A program made the position numbers and the translations under genes. From the NCBI GenBank assembly GCA_964623055.1, contig CAZURK010000044.1, forward strand, positions 1 to 64,000: a stretch of DNA of 64,000 nucleotides, given 5' to 3'. The stretch comes from JADHUC01 sp964623055. GTDB lineage: Bacteria; Planctomycetota; Planctomycetia; Pirellulales; Pirellulaceae. Under the pieces are notes generated by a model. That model did not search any database, was not told where the DNA came from, and saw only the letters and a program-made list of their open reading frames with translations. The first letter of the stretch is position 1, and every line of letters begins with the position of its first letter. This document shows positions 54,618-63,546 of this stretch, piece after piece.

Positions 54618-56717
54618 CTAATCGAGCGACACGCCCATCTCCTCGAATTGGGCGGCCGCGTTGAGGAAGTGGGCTGTCTGCCAATAGACGGTCCAGTCTT
54701 CCCGGTAGGTGCCGCGCATCTTGTGTACGTCCTGAATGTGGTTCATGCCTTGCACGAAGTTCGTGTGGTTGAGTTGTTCGCCCTGGCTGCCGTCCGAATC
54801 GAGCATTTGTCCACACGTGCGATACATGACGATCGCCAGTTTCTTCAGGTCGTCGCGCTGAAGGTATTCGCCCATGCGATAGACCTCGGGCGTGTAGAGC
54901 ACGCCGTAGACGTCGAGGTGTTGATTCTGGGCCGAGACGGTGGTCCAGCCGCGCGTCTTCAAACCGTGGTCGTGCAACCGGCCCGCCGGCATGTCGATGT
55001 CCCAAACGACGGTGTAGGTAAGCGTCACGTCCATCGCGTGCTCGGCCCACTCGAGGTACTTGGGGTCGTCGGTCATCTCGTAGACGGCCAGGAACGCTTG
55101 GAAGCAGCCCCAGGCACCTTCATTGTCCTCGCAGCTTGCATCCAGCGTACCGCCCCAATACGGTTCGGTCATGTCGAGGTGGCGGTCCGCGTAGTGCTCG
55201 GCCGCCTTGATCGCGGCACGGCGATACGACGGCGTACCGAACAACCCGAACGCCTTGCACAGGGGCGAGATGAGAAACCCTTCGTTCGTCGATTTCGGCC
55301 GCCAGCCGTCGTCGAGGATGCGTGCCGCATGAACGTCGCACGCCTTGCGCAGGAAGGCCTCCCACTTCGTTGTGTCGACCGCATCCATCTTCCGGCCGGC
55401 GAGAATGGCCCGGGCAAATGTCTCCATCGCCTGGCCCTGCGATACGGGATCCGGTGCGTACCACTTGTTCTGGTCGGGGTTGTAGCGGACGGGGAAACCG
55501 TGCGGGCCGACCGGCGAGGTCGAGAGATGGTCCAAAATCCGTTGGGCCATGGCGACGGCGTCCGGAGCGCTGAGCCTATCGGCAAGCACCAAAAGGGCAT
55601 AGCCGGGCGCGCCCGACTGGCCGGCCCAACCCATCACGTACTCGTTCCGGTCGGGATACATTTGGATACCGGCAGAGTGCGGGCCCTCGTGCCAGCGCGA
55701 CAGGGTGAAACGATATTTTGCGCGAAGAATGTCTGCATACGTCGGCAGGCCGTCCGTACTGAGCGGGTGGTGGATGTCGAGCGTCTCTCGCAGGGGGACA
55801 CCGAATCCCGAGCCTTTCTTCTCGACCGGATACGTCTGAAGATAGAACGTCTTTTCGATCACCGCCCCGGGCGGCACTGTCAGATGCGTGTCGGTATAGG
55901 GGAACAGCTTCCTCTGGTTGGCTTTGACGTACCCGCGCTGCCCGTTCATCGAACAGGGGCCGGAAAGCAGCGACAACTCGGTCGCCCGATCGACTGCCAC
56001 CAACCCCAATGACCACCATTGGTCGGTCTTGTTCGCATGCGAGGCCATCGACGGAAGCGTGTGCAATGCCGCGCCACAGAACCGTTTTCCGTCCGGCCAC
56101 TCGACCGAAACAAAGGGCATCGGCAACCGGTGTTCTTCGCAGAACAACTCGTCGCCCGGCCGACCCGCGTAGGCGGCGACGCTTCCGGGCCGAGTGGCAT
56201 TGCCCGACGGGTTGCCGTGGTAGCAAACCCCGGGCAACACGACCGCAGCACCGGACGGCGGCACCTGCCAGCGGACCGAAAGCGTCACATGCCGGGCCGG
56301 CTCGCCGCCTTTCCACTGCCAGCGGCGAACGCAGCGAATGCGTTTGCCTTCGGCGACGTACGAATCCTGCACCAGCCAATCGCCCTGGTCGGTTGCCACG
56401 ACACCCGAGACCACCAGCCACGCGCCCTTGCGTTCGCACGTCTGCACTTGCCCGTGTTTCCAGCCGGTGGGCCAATTGTTCTCCCACCCCGTCGCCACCG
56501 ACCAAAGCCCCTCGGCCGGTTGTCTCAGTCGGCCGCCGTCTTTGTTGTGCAGCAGTACCCCATAACCCTGGCTCGTTGGCGCGACCACAAGACGGCCGGT
56601 GCCGGAATCGAGCGTCTGCAGGCGCGGAGTACCATCGGCCCATGCGTTCCCCGACGCCAGGGTTCCCATAAACAGGATTGCGGTAATCGTGTGCGACATG
56701 CAGGTGCTGTTTCTCAT
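54618..56717 (-). CDS. Secreted alpha/alpha-toroid enzyme-like protein, unclassified
   Basis: 699 aa. Signal peptide (1-28), a beta-sandwich-like N-terminal part to about 330 (TLSVRWQVPPSG, HLTVPPGAVIEKTFYLQTYP), then a helical barrel (YALLVLADRLSAPDAVAMAQRILDHL, SQGQAMETFARAILAG, GFLISPLCKAFGLFGTPSYRRAAIKAAEHY, ...GAWGCFQAFLAVYEMTDDPKYLEW). The two-part layout resembles polysaccharide lyases and GH105/GH88-type enzymes, but no signature could be assigned. AAGGGACGCT precedes the ATG. It lies 38 bp after the upstream GH43 gene and 31 bp before the DUF3472 gene. Confidence 0.7.
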   Translation of the reverse strand: MRNSTCMSHTITAILFMGTLASGNAWADGTPRLQTLDSGTGRLVVAPTSQGYGVLLHNKDGGRLRQPAEGLWSVATGWENNWPTGWKHGQVQTCERKGAWLVVSGVVATDQGDWLVQDSYVAEGKRIRCVRRWQWKGGEPARHVTLSVRWQVPPSGAAVVLPGVCYHGNPSGNATRPGSVAAYAGRPGDELFCEEHRLPMPFVSVEWPDGKRFCGAALHTLPSMASHANKTDQWWSLGLVAVDRATELSLLSGPCSMNGQRGYVKANQRKLFPYTDTHLTVPPGAVIEKTFYLQTYPVEKKGSGFGVPLRETLDIHHPLSTDGLPTYADILRAKYRFTLSRWHEGPHSAGIQMYPDRNEYVMGWAGQSGAPGYALLVLADRLSAPDAVAMAQRILDHLSTSPVGPHGFPVRYNPDQNKWYAPDPVSQGQAMETFARAILAGRKMDAVDTTKWEAFLRKACDVHAARILDDGWRPKSTNEGFLISPLCKAFGLFGTPSYRRAAIKAAEHYADRHLDMTEPYWGGTLDASCEDNEGAWGCFQAFLAVYEMTDDPKYLEWAEHAMDVTLTYTVVWDIDMPAGRLHDHGLKTRGWTTVSAQNQHLDVYGVLYTPEVYRMGEYLQRDDLKKLAIVMYRTCGQMLDSDGSQGEQLNHTNFVQGMNHIQDVHKMRGTYREDWTVYWQTAHFLNAAAQFEEMGVSLD

Positions 56718-56753
56718 AGCGTCCCTTCCTACCTCTTCCAGATGGACTTCAAT

Positions 56754-58304
56754 TCATTCAGTTATTTCCTGGCGTGGACACTCGTAGGAAGTCGAAACCG
56801 GCCGGAGTCGGCACGGCGTCGGTGCGGCGTCGGTGCTGCGGACGGCAAACAGGCCGAACGCGGCGGCCGACCAGGCGTTGCGTTTCTTGATGCCGATCCA
56901 ACCGAGGTCGGGATCGCCGCCGCGACCGTTGCGGAGGTCCTGCCAACTGTCACCGAAGTAGATGCTCTTCCCCAGTTGCGTCCACTGCCGACCATCCGGG
57001 CCATAAAAGAACGTGGCGGTCTCGGCGCCGTCGACGTCGATCCGCAGATGAACGTCTGTGCCGATGGTGTTCTCGGCTGTCCACAGCAACTCGCGTTGTC
57101 CGTTGTTCGTTTTGCCAACCGCGAAGACCTTCTTACCATCGCGATGGGTCGTGATCAGCCAGAAGTTCATGCCCGGATCGTGGTACATGCACAAGCCGGC
57201 AGCGTGGCCGGGAGCTGCAGCGTCGAACATGACCCTCGTGGAAAATTGAAACCGCTTGTCGATCACGCGCTGCAGGAACACGGCCGGCAGCGAGTCCATT
57301 TCTATCGGCCGGGCGGCAGGCGGGTGAATCCTCAACCAGCCTGGACGTTGCGAAAGGGACCAGCGGCGGCCGTCTTCCTCCGGCTTGCAGTGGAAAAACC
57401 ATTGCAGGTCAAGCTGCTTCGAATCGAACTCATCGGACTGTGCCAGGGCATAGTCACAGGCGGGCAAGTTGGGAGCCTTGGACCGTTGCGGTGGTGCTTT
57501 GCCGTGGCGCGGCCGCCACCAGCCGTCGTCGGTCGCATACAGGACGGGATTGCCGGGATCCTCTTTCCACGGCCCTTCGATTCGCCGCGACCGCAGCACC
57601 GAAACCGTGCTCGGCTGATGTGGCCGCGTACCGCCGTCGGAATAGAGGATGTAGTACCAGTCGTTACGTCTGAAAATGTCCGGCCCCTCGAAGAACTTGT
57701 AGGGGCTGGTATCGATTTTCGTGACTAGTCGTTTCACACTCAGGCCGTCCCGTTCCAACTCGTAGATCTCTCCCTTGTACATCACCAAGTAGAGCCGGCC
57801 ATCGGTATCGACGAAGAATCCGGGATCGATTCCCAGCTTGCCGAGGTGTTGTACCTGGTAGGGGCCCTCGGGACGCTGCGAATGGTAGACGTAGAGTTCG
57901 CGATTGGCCAGCGGGGCGTAGATCAGGAACATCTTGGTGTGCGGGTTGTATCCCAACTCCAAGCCGTACACGCCGCCGCTTGACACGCCCCTCTGCAGAT
58001 GCGGATTCGATCGGAATGCGTGGCCGATGTAACGCCAATGCACTAGGTCCTTCGAATGGATGATGGGGATGCCGGGCTGCCAGTTGTTGGTGGAACAAAC
58101 GGAATAGTAATCGTCGCCCACGCAAACGACGCCCGGGTCGCTCCAGTCGCCGCGCACAATTGGGTTGGAATAGGTGTCGAGCAACTCTTGCAGTGAACCA
58201 GCGGGCGACCTTGGCGACGCGACTTGCGCCGCGGTCGCACTGGCCAGGATCACCAAAAAGGCGAAGCATGAACAGGTCTTCATGTTGTGCGAGCGCATTC
58301 GCAT
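56754..58304 (-). CDS. GH43-family glycoside hydrolase with C-terminal beta-sandwich
   Basis: 516 aa. Signal peptide, then the five-bladed propeller with the three carboxylates of GH43: Asp56 in NPIVRGDWSDPG (base), Asp160 in LGIDPGFFVDTDG (pKa modulator) and Glu206 in FFEGPDIFRRNDWYYILYS (acid). From about 300 a beta-sandwich of the GH43_C2 type follows (FFHCKPEEDGRRWSL, LCMYHDPGMNFWLITTHRDG, LRIDVDGAETATFFYGPDG). Probable targets are arabinoxylan or arabinan side chains, or xylosides. Overlap-free: 19 bp after the upstream toroid gene and 36 bp before the next. GGAG lies 7 nt before the ATG at 58304. Confidence 0.92.
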   Translation of the reverse strand: MRMRSHNMKTCSCFAFLVILASATAAQVASPRSPAGSLQELLDTYSNPIVRGDWSDPGVVCVGDDYYSVCSTNNWQPGIPIIHSKDLVHWRYIGHAFRSNPHLQRGVSSGGVYGLELGYNPHTKMFLIYAPLANRELYVYHSQRPEGPYQVQHLGKLGIDPGFFVDTDGRLYLVMYKGEIYELERDGLSVKRLVTKIDTSPYKFFEGPDIFRRNDWYYILYSDGGTRPHQPSTVSVLRSRRIEGPWKEDPGNPVLYATDDGWWRPRHGKAPPQRSKAPNLPACDYALAQSDEFDSKQLDLQWFFHCKPEEDGRRWSLSQRPGWLRIHPPAARPIEMDSLPAVFLQRVIDKRFQFSTRVMFDAAAPGHAAGLCMYHDPGMNFWLITTHRDGKKVFAVGKTNNGQRELLWTAENTIGTDVHLRIDVDGAETATFFYGPDGRQWTQLGKSIYFGDSWQDLRNGRGGDPDLGWIGIKKRNAWSAAAFGLFAVRSTDAAPTPCRLRPVSTSYECPRQEITE

Positions 58305-58323
58305 CTCGATGCTCCAATCGTGT

Positions 58324-60345
58324 TTACTCCGTCACCGTCACCTCGCAGGTAGCGGTGTGTTTACCGTCGGTCGAGGTGAACGTGATGGTCGCCTTGGCCG
58401 GAAAACGGTGCGGCAGGCCGGCATGGACCATGATCTTTCCTTCCCGTGGGTAGGTAGGGCGGACCACGGCCGGGTCAATCTCTTTGAGCATGTGCGGCTG
58501 AACCCAGCAGGCGTCACTACTGACGCTCCATGTACCGGTTCGGCAGGTGGCGTCCTCGGGCGTGAAAACCGGTTTGATTTCTCTGACTTGGGCCAGCTTG
58601 AGGGTCATCGCGGCCGGCTCCAACTGGACACCTTCGACATGCGTGAAGGATACATCCAGTGGGATATCGAGCCAATTCTCCGCCTCCACGGCCTTGGTCG
58701 ACCAGTCGCCCACGGTGTCCCACTGCGGAAAGAACCAGGTCGGCGCGCCGGCCGACTCGAGCCCGCGGCCGCCCCAGGCGGCGACGTCGGAGTCGATCTT
58801 GCCCAGCGCCACACGGACGTCCCACACATATTGCCAGGTCGCCCAGCCGCGATACGGATAAGGACGCTCCGGATGCCACCACAACCAGATCCACCCTTTG
58901 TTCAGGCCCAAGTCGGGCGATTGGAGCGGACGCCGACGCACCCGCTGCAGGAACTTGCCCGTCACCGGGGCGAGCTCCTCCATCGAACAGAGGCGCGCGG
59001 TCAGGTCTTCGTCGGTCGCCCGCTGCGCCGCCTCGATACGGGCGGCCAGGTATTGCGCGTCGTCGTACTTCACCGGCCGCGGTCCGTACCGGGCCCGCAG
59101 CGCCGTGACGCCGCCGTCTTCGGTCACCTCCAGCACCTGTTCGGCGCAATCGAGCACGACTTTGGCCCGCCCATGCACGTCGGGCCGCTGCATGTTGCGG
59201 TAGGCTCCCGTAAAGGCCTCGCGCCCGTCGTAGGTGTATTTGTAGGCCCAGCCGTCGCGATGCTCCACGCTCCGCAGCCAGTCGTACGACTCGCGGACCA
59301 TGTTGAGCCCCACGTCCTTGTTCATCACGGCCGAGAAATAGGTGAGCATCGGGCAGGCGAAGCGGTTGAAGTTTCGCGGGTCGATCAGCGGTCCCTCGAA
59401 CCGCCGCTGCCAAGTGGTTTCGTTCCAGGCGTCGGTCTGTCCACGCCAGCCCCGCACGTTGCCCAGCCCGACGTTGGCGTTGAGGATGTAGGTCGGCAGC
59501 AGATGGATCCGCTCGATGAACTTCCTCTCGCCGCTGAGCTTAAAGGCCATGATCATCGTCCGCATGCCGTCCCACGTAGCGTAGTCGTTGAGCATGTATC
59601 CCGGCTCGTAGCCGCCGCCCCCCTTCCACGGCTCGGCCCGGTTGTGCCAAGTGTGAGGCCACGGTCCCTGCCAGAGTTCGTTGCGGGCCGGATCCTGGCA
59701 TAATCGCACCGCCTCGGCGTGTTTCAGGGCGGCATCGAGATACTCCTTGTCGCCCGTCAATTTGTAGGCGTAACAGACCAGGGCGAATTGGGTGAAGCTA
59801 TGAGCATCTTCGAACCGCCCCCAGCCGCCGCGGCCCGCGCCCGTCGAACGGCCGCTGCGCTGCAGCGCTGCGCCGGGGGGGAATATCCCGTCCTCGCGTT
59901 GCGTCTGGAGAATCGCATCGACGAAGTCGAGCCCGGCCTGGCGGTAGGTTTCCTCGCCGAGCATCTCATAGCCGCGGAACCACATCGCGCAGACCGCGCC
60001 ATGGCCGCCGCAATCGTAGCCGGTCTGCAACGTCTGGCCCGGCTTCCAATAAGTCTCGATCAGTTGGTCGAGCAGGCCTCGCACGTCGGCCTCGCTCTGC
60101 TCGTAGAGCTGCATGTCGATCTTGGCGAGCGCCGCGTCCAATTCGGCCTGCGTGCCGGCCCGAGCGCGCGTATTGCCGGACGCCACGATGCCCAACAACA
60201 AAAATCCCAAAGCGGCCGCGACGTTGGGCAGAAACCTGGCGAGGCAGGGCCTCGGACCACTGACGAGCTGCCGCTCGGTTGCCAAACCTCGACCAAGATG
60301 CAACAACTTTGCCCAGACAAGATATCTAGATGGGAAGCACGTCAT
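58324..60345 (-). CDS. Secreted alpha/alpha-toroid protein, pectate-lyase-like (copy 2) with extra C-terminal domain
   Basis: 673 aa from ATG 60345, chosen for the GGAG 7-8 nt upstream and the absence of protein-like sequence before it. The hydrophobic stretch (about 42-55) serves as signal. The mature start TQAELDAALAKIDMQLYEQ is nearly identical to that of the 47831-49552 protein. Barrel helices and the WATWQYVWDVR end match too. An extra 100-residue beta domain follows, ending FTSTDGKHTATCEVTVT, an Ig-like tail not present in copy 1. Function inferred only as a glycan-active enzyme or binding protein. Confidence 0.65.
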   Translation of the reverse strand: MTCFPSRYLVWAKLLHLGRGLATERQLVSGPRPCLARFLPNVAAALGFLLLGIVASGNTRARAGTQAELDAALAKIDMQLYEQSEADVRGLLDQLIETYWKPGQTLQTGYDCGGHGAVCAMWFRGYEMLGEETYRQAGLDFVDAILQTQREDGIFPPGAALQRSGRSTGAGRGGWGRFEDAHSFTQFALVCYAYKLTGDKEYLDAALKHAEAVRLCQDPARNELWQGPWPHTWHNRAEPWKGGGGYEPGYMLNDYATWDGMRTMIMAFKLSGERKFIERIHLLPTYILNANVGLGNVRGWRGQTDAWNETTWQRRFEGPLIDPRNFNRFACPMLTYFSAVMNKDVGLNMVRESYDWLRSVEHRDGWAYKYTYDGREAFTGAYRNMQRPDVHGRAKVVLDCAEQVLEVTEDGGVTALRARYGPRPVKYDDAQYLAARIEAAQRATDEDLTARLCSMEELAPVTGKFLQRVRRRPLQSPDLGLNKGWIWLWWHPERPYPYRGWATWQYVWDVRVALGKIDSDVAAWGGRGLESAGAPTWFFPQWDTVGDWSTKAVEAENWLDIPLDVSFTHVEGVQLEPAAMTLKLAQVREIKPVFTPEDATCRTGTWSVSSDACWVQPHMLKEIDPAVVRPTYPREGKIMVHAGLPHRFPAKATITFTSTDGKHTATCEVTVTE

Positions 60346-60377
60346 GTGAAATCTCCGCAACAAAAGCGTTTTTATTG

Positions 60378-62159
60378 TCAGCGACTGGATTGCGGCTGCT
60401 CCAACGGTGTCGGGATCGTGACGAACTCGATCGTCTGATAGCCGTCCTTCTCGAAGAGTAGACCGATCGCCCCATTGGGCAAAATCGTCAAGTCGCAGTA
60501 GGCAGAGGGACCTTTGTAGACGACCGCCGAGTAAGGCCACGTTTCTCCGTCGTCGTAGCTTGCGCGGAGTGTCATGCGGACACGGCCCTTCTGCGTACCA
60601 GGATTCGCGAACAGAATGACGCCGGGTTCGCCGCCTTCGGGCCAGGAGTAACGCCGGATCGACGCCTGGCAATGTGGTTCGGGCAACTGCTCATCGCGGC
60701 GGAAGAGCTTCGGGTCAAACGTTTCTCCGCCATCGTGCGACACGGAAACACCTCGAAACTTCGCCGCATGGCGATGGTTGCGGCTGTTGACCATCACGTC
60801 GCCGTTGGATAGTTCAACCGCTTCGCATTCGTTCAGCCCGACCGGTGAGACCGCTCCGATTCGCCAGTTTTCGCCGTTGTCGTCGCTGTAGATGATGTGG
60901 CTGTAGTAGTTGTTGCCGACGGAGCAATCGCAGGGAACGATCACGCGACCCTTGTATTTCCCGCGGGTCAGTTGAATGCCGGCGCCCGGCCCGGTGGCAT
61001 ACCAGTGCCAGCTTGGATGCTTGGTCTGTTCGGTAATGTCGCGAGGTTCGCTCCACGTCAGGCCGTCATCGTCACTGTGGGTGATAAAGACAGTTCGCCC
61101 ACCTTCGCCCGCGCCGTGCGGATTCCGGCAGGTGAGCAAGAGAATGCGCCCGCTGTCCAGAACGACCGGACAAGGGTTTCCCGAGGTGCATCTTCCTTGA
61201 TCGACGACCTTGATTTCCGGTCCCCAATTCTGCCCGTTATCACTGCTTCGCCGCAGAACGATGTCAATGTCGCAGTCGTCTCTTCCGGAATCACGGCGCG
61301 CTTCAGCAAAGGCGAACACGGTGTTCTTCTTGGAGACGACCAGCGCCGGAATGCGGTACCGGAACGCCAGACCCCGCTCCTGAGACGGCTTCGCGGAACT
61401 TTCGTAGACCGTGCAAGCGGGGTATTGCGTCGTGTATTTCTTCTCGATCGGTTCGACGAACTTCCCGGCCGAAAGCACGATGGAACTGACCCGCGGATTC
61501 GAAATGTGAGGCATGAGGGCAAATTGGATGGGTTCGCCCGAAGGCAGCGGGCGTTCAGCAACCTGGTGGTCGTCGACATAGAAGGAAGCGACGTCGCCCA
61601 CTCGTTTGATCGATAGGGTGACCGGTTTGCCATCGGCGATATTTCGCGGACAAGGGTAGCTACCGTCCTCGAAGCCTTCCGGCATCTTCGAGCTGTGGAT
61701 GCGAACCCCCTTGTTGCCTTGAAGATCGAAGTAACCCCAATTCGGTATTTGGATGAAGGGACCGGTCTGGACGGCGCCGTAGCTGAGCGTGACGCGATAC
61801 TCGCAGTCGCCAACGGCGCTCTTCCGTGAGATTAGCCAGCAGCCTCGCTGCGCATATCCGCCAACGAAGTGAAGCTCCTCGCCAACGGTTTTCCAGAACG
61901 GCGCGTTGGCAAGGTTGGGGTGCTCGTCACGGTTCTTTTCGGTATAGCGAAAGGCCCCGTGTTCCGCCACCAGTCCTCCTCGCTCGACGATCTTGCGTTC
62001 TTCCGCGGATGATTTTGACGAGCCTATCGCCGGCATTAACACCGTCCCCACCAGAAGCAAACACCGAACTCCCAGATAGTGCGCGCTCTTGCGTGGTTGC
62101 GTGTCGATGCCGGAATTGGGTTTGGCGACGCTGTAATCGGTCCGCATTGCAGTGCTCAT
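60378..62159 (-). CDS. Exo-alpha-sialidase (GH33-type) with N-terminal beta-sandwich
   Basis: 593 aa. After a long N-terminus and hydrophobic helix (about 29-46) comes a lectin-like sandwich to about 235, then a six-bladed sialidase fold. The YRIP motif sits at 268-271 (first Arg of the triad), and five Asp-boxes follow: SSDNGQNW, SDDDGLTW, SDDNGENW, SHDGGETF and SYDDGETW. Candidate catalytic Glu is in NECEAVEL, and the Tyr in GPSAYCDL. Removal of terminal sialic acid is the family reaction; planctomycete members may act on other 2-keto sugars. AAGGAGG precedes the ATG. Confidence 0.9.
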   Translation of the reverse strand: MSTAMRTDYSVAKPNSGIDTQPRKSAHYLGVRCLLLVGTVLMPAIGSSKSSAEERKIVERGGLVAEHGAFRYTEKNRDEHPNLANAPFWKTVGEELHFVGGYAQRGCWLISRKSAVGDCEYRVTLSYGAVQTGPFIQIPNWGYFDLQGNKGVRIHSSKMPEGFEDGSYPCPRNIADGKPVTLSIKRVGDVASFYVDDHQVAERPLPSGEPIQFALMPHISNPRVSSIVLSAGKFVEPIEKKYTTQYPACTVYESSAKPSQERGLAFRYRIPALVVSKKNTVFAFAEARRDSGRDDCDIDIVLRRSSDNGQNWGPEIKVVDQGRCTSGNPCPVVLDSGRILLLTCRNPHGAGEGGRTVFITHSDDDGLTWSEPRDITEQTKHPSWHWYATGPGAGIQLTRGKYKGRVIVPCDCSVGNNYYSHIIYSDDNGENWRIGAVSPVGLNECEAVELSNGDVMVNSRNHRHAAKFRGVSVSHDGGETFDPKLFRRDEQLPEPHCQASIRRYSWPEGGEPGVILFANPGTQKGRVRMTLRASYDDGETWPYSAVVYKGPSAYCDLTILPNGAIGLLFEKDGYQTIEFVTIPTPLEQPQSSR

Positions 62160-62228
62160 AGGGCCTCCTTCGTCAGGGGTTCTTCGGTGGCCTGGGGATC
62201 ATGCGACGCAGCGGGTATTTTTCAAATG

Positions 62229-63413
62229 TCACTCGTCTTCTACTAGCCATTCCGGCAGCTCGTCGTCACCGGTCTCTTCGCCTTTCAACAGCCAGCTCAG
62301 GTTGAAGCGTGCCATCGTAGCGCCGCCTTTGGGGCCGCCTTCGAAGAAAAGGTAGATTTGGCCTTCCGTCTTCGTGTCGGGCCGACCTGCATACAACGAG
62401 GAGTATGCAAACGCCCCCTCGAATACCAATCGCTTCAGCGGCCAGGTCTTTCCGCCGTCGACGCTGACCCAGACGGTCCCGTGATGCCGGCCGCCGGGCG
62501 AATCGCAGTTGCTGAAGAGCACGATGTCTCGGCCCTTGACCGGCAGTCGCGTCATTCCGCCCATGCAGCCGTAGGTCGTATCCTGGGGTCCGTCGGGCAG
62601 GACTTCGACCACCTGCCAGTCACGCCAAGTTTCCCCGCCGTCGTCGCTCCAGGCGTGGCGGCGCCTCTTCGGCGGCTTGTGCTTGTTCCAGTGGCTACGG
62701 GAGTTGTAGTACAGCCGGCCGTCGGACAATTCGACAACGCAGGCCTCGCCGGTCGCTGTCTCGGCGAACGGCTTGCTCGTATCCCAGGTCTTGCCGCCGT
62801 CGTCGCTGTAGATCGCGGTCGTGTAGTGAGTGGGCCAATACTTGCGGTCGTTGCTTACGCCGTAGTGCCGCGCTGGTCGGACGAGCCGGCCTGCGTGTTC
62901 GCCGTGCCGCAGCGTGATGCCGTGCTCGTTCATGCACATGGACGGAACGTTGCCGTTTGCATCCGGTCGAATCGCCGTCTCCTGCACCTTCCACGTCTTG
63001 CCGCTGTCCTGGCTGCGGTAGACAGTCAAAGGCGCGGGCGGGTGTCTGTCTTCAACGAAAACGAGAACATCGCCGCTGGTTTCGTCGACGGTTGCCCCGC
63101 CAGCCTGAATTCCAGGTCCAACCGTGATTGGTTCACCCCAAGTCGCCCCAGCGTCTTGACTGCGGCGCACGCGGAGACTCGTGCGCCCCCACGTGGCTAG
63201 GACAGTGCCATCGGTCGCCACGACAACGTTTGGAAACCGCTCTCCTTCGAAGACCTGCGTGAAATCGAGCCTGGGTTCTCCCAAGAACGCGTCGATTTTT
63301 CCCTCCGCCGGATATCCCGCCGCGGTTACCTCAGCTTTTGCCGGCGCTGGCCCAGCCACTGCCGGTACGGTCAGACACAGCGAAGCAACGACGTAAGATG
63401 TTATTCTGGTCAT
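62229..63413 (-). CDS. Sialidase-fold (BNR repeat) secreted protein
   Basis: 394 aa with a signal peptide (1-20 or so). Repeated Asp-boxes include SQDAGATW, SQDSGKTW, SDDGGKTW, SDDGGETW and SVDGGKTW. The YRIP motif of true sialidases is not clear (FPNVVVATDG instead), so it may be a sialidase-like enzyme of different specificity. It is the first gene of the minus-strand run; its neighbour 69 bp on is the other sialidase. Divergent from the gene at 63547 across 133 bp, where both promoters should lie. Confidence 0.82.
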   Translation of the reverse strand: MTRITSYVVASLCLTVPAVAGPAPAKAEVTAAGYPAEGKIDAFLGEPRLDFTQVFEGERFPNVVVATDGTVLATWGRTSLRVRRSQDAGATWGEPITVGPGIQAGGATVDETSGDVLVFVEDRHPPAPLTVYRSQDSGKTWKVQETAIRPDANGNVPSMCMNEHGITLRHGEHAGRLVRPARHYGVSNDRKYWPTHYTTAIYSDDGGKTWDTSKPFAETATGEACVVELSDGRLYYNSRSHWNKHKPPKRRRHAWSDDGGETWRDWQVVEVLPDGPQDTTYGCMGGMTRLPVKGRDIVLFSNCDSPGGRHHGTVWVSVDGGKTWPLKRLVFEGAFAYSSLYAGRPDTKTEGQIYLFFEGGPKGGATMARFNLSWLLKGEETGDDELPEWLVEDE

Positions 63414-63546
63414 GGGTCTGTCTCCTCAGGGCCTGCTTCTGTTGCTTGAATTGTAGTGTATGTCCCGATAGGCTCAATGAAGTACATTCAGCGCGCACAC
63501 GAATGCGTCCCCAAAGTCCACACACCGGCATGCGAAGGAGCCTCCG

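Noticed and set aside
56019..57728. 569-codon plus-strand open frame across the 54618 and GH43 genes
   Set aside because: It spans two genes with clear family motifs on the minus strand and shows no domain of its own.
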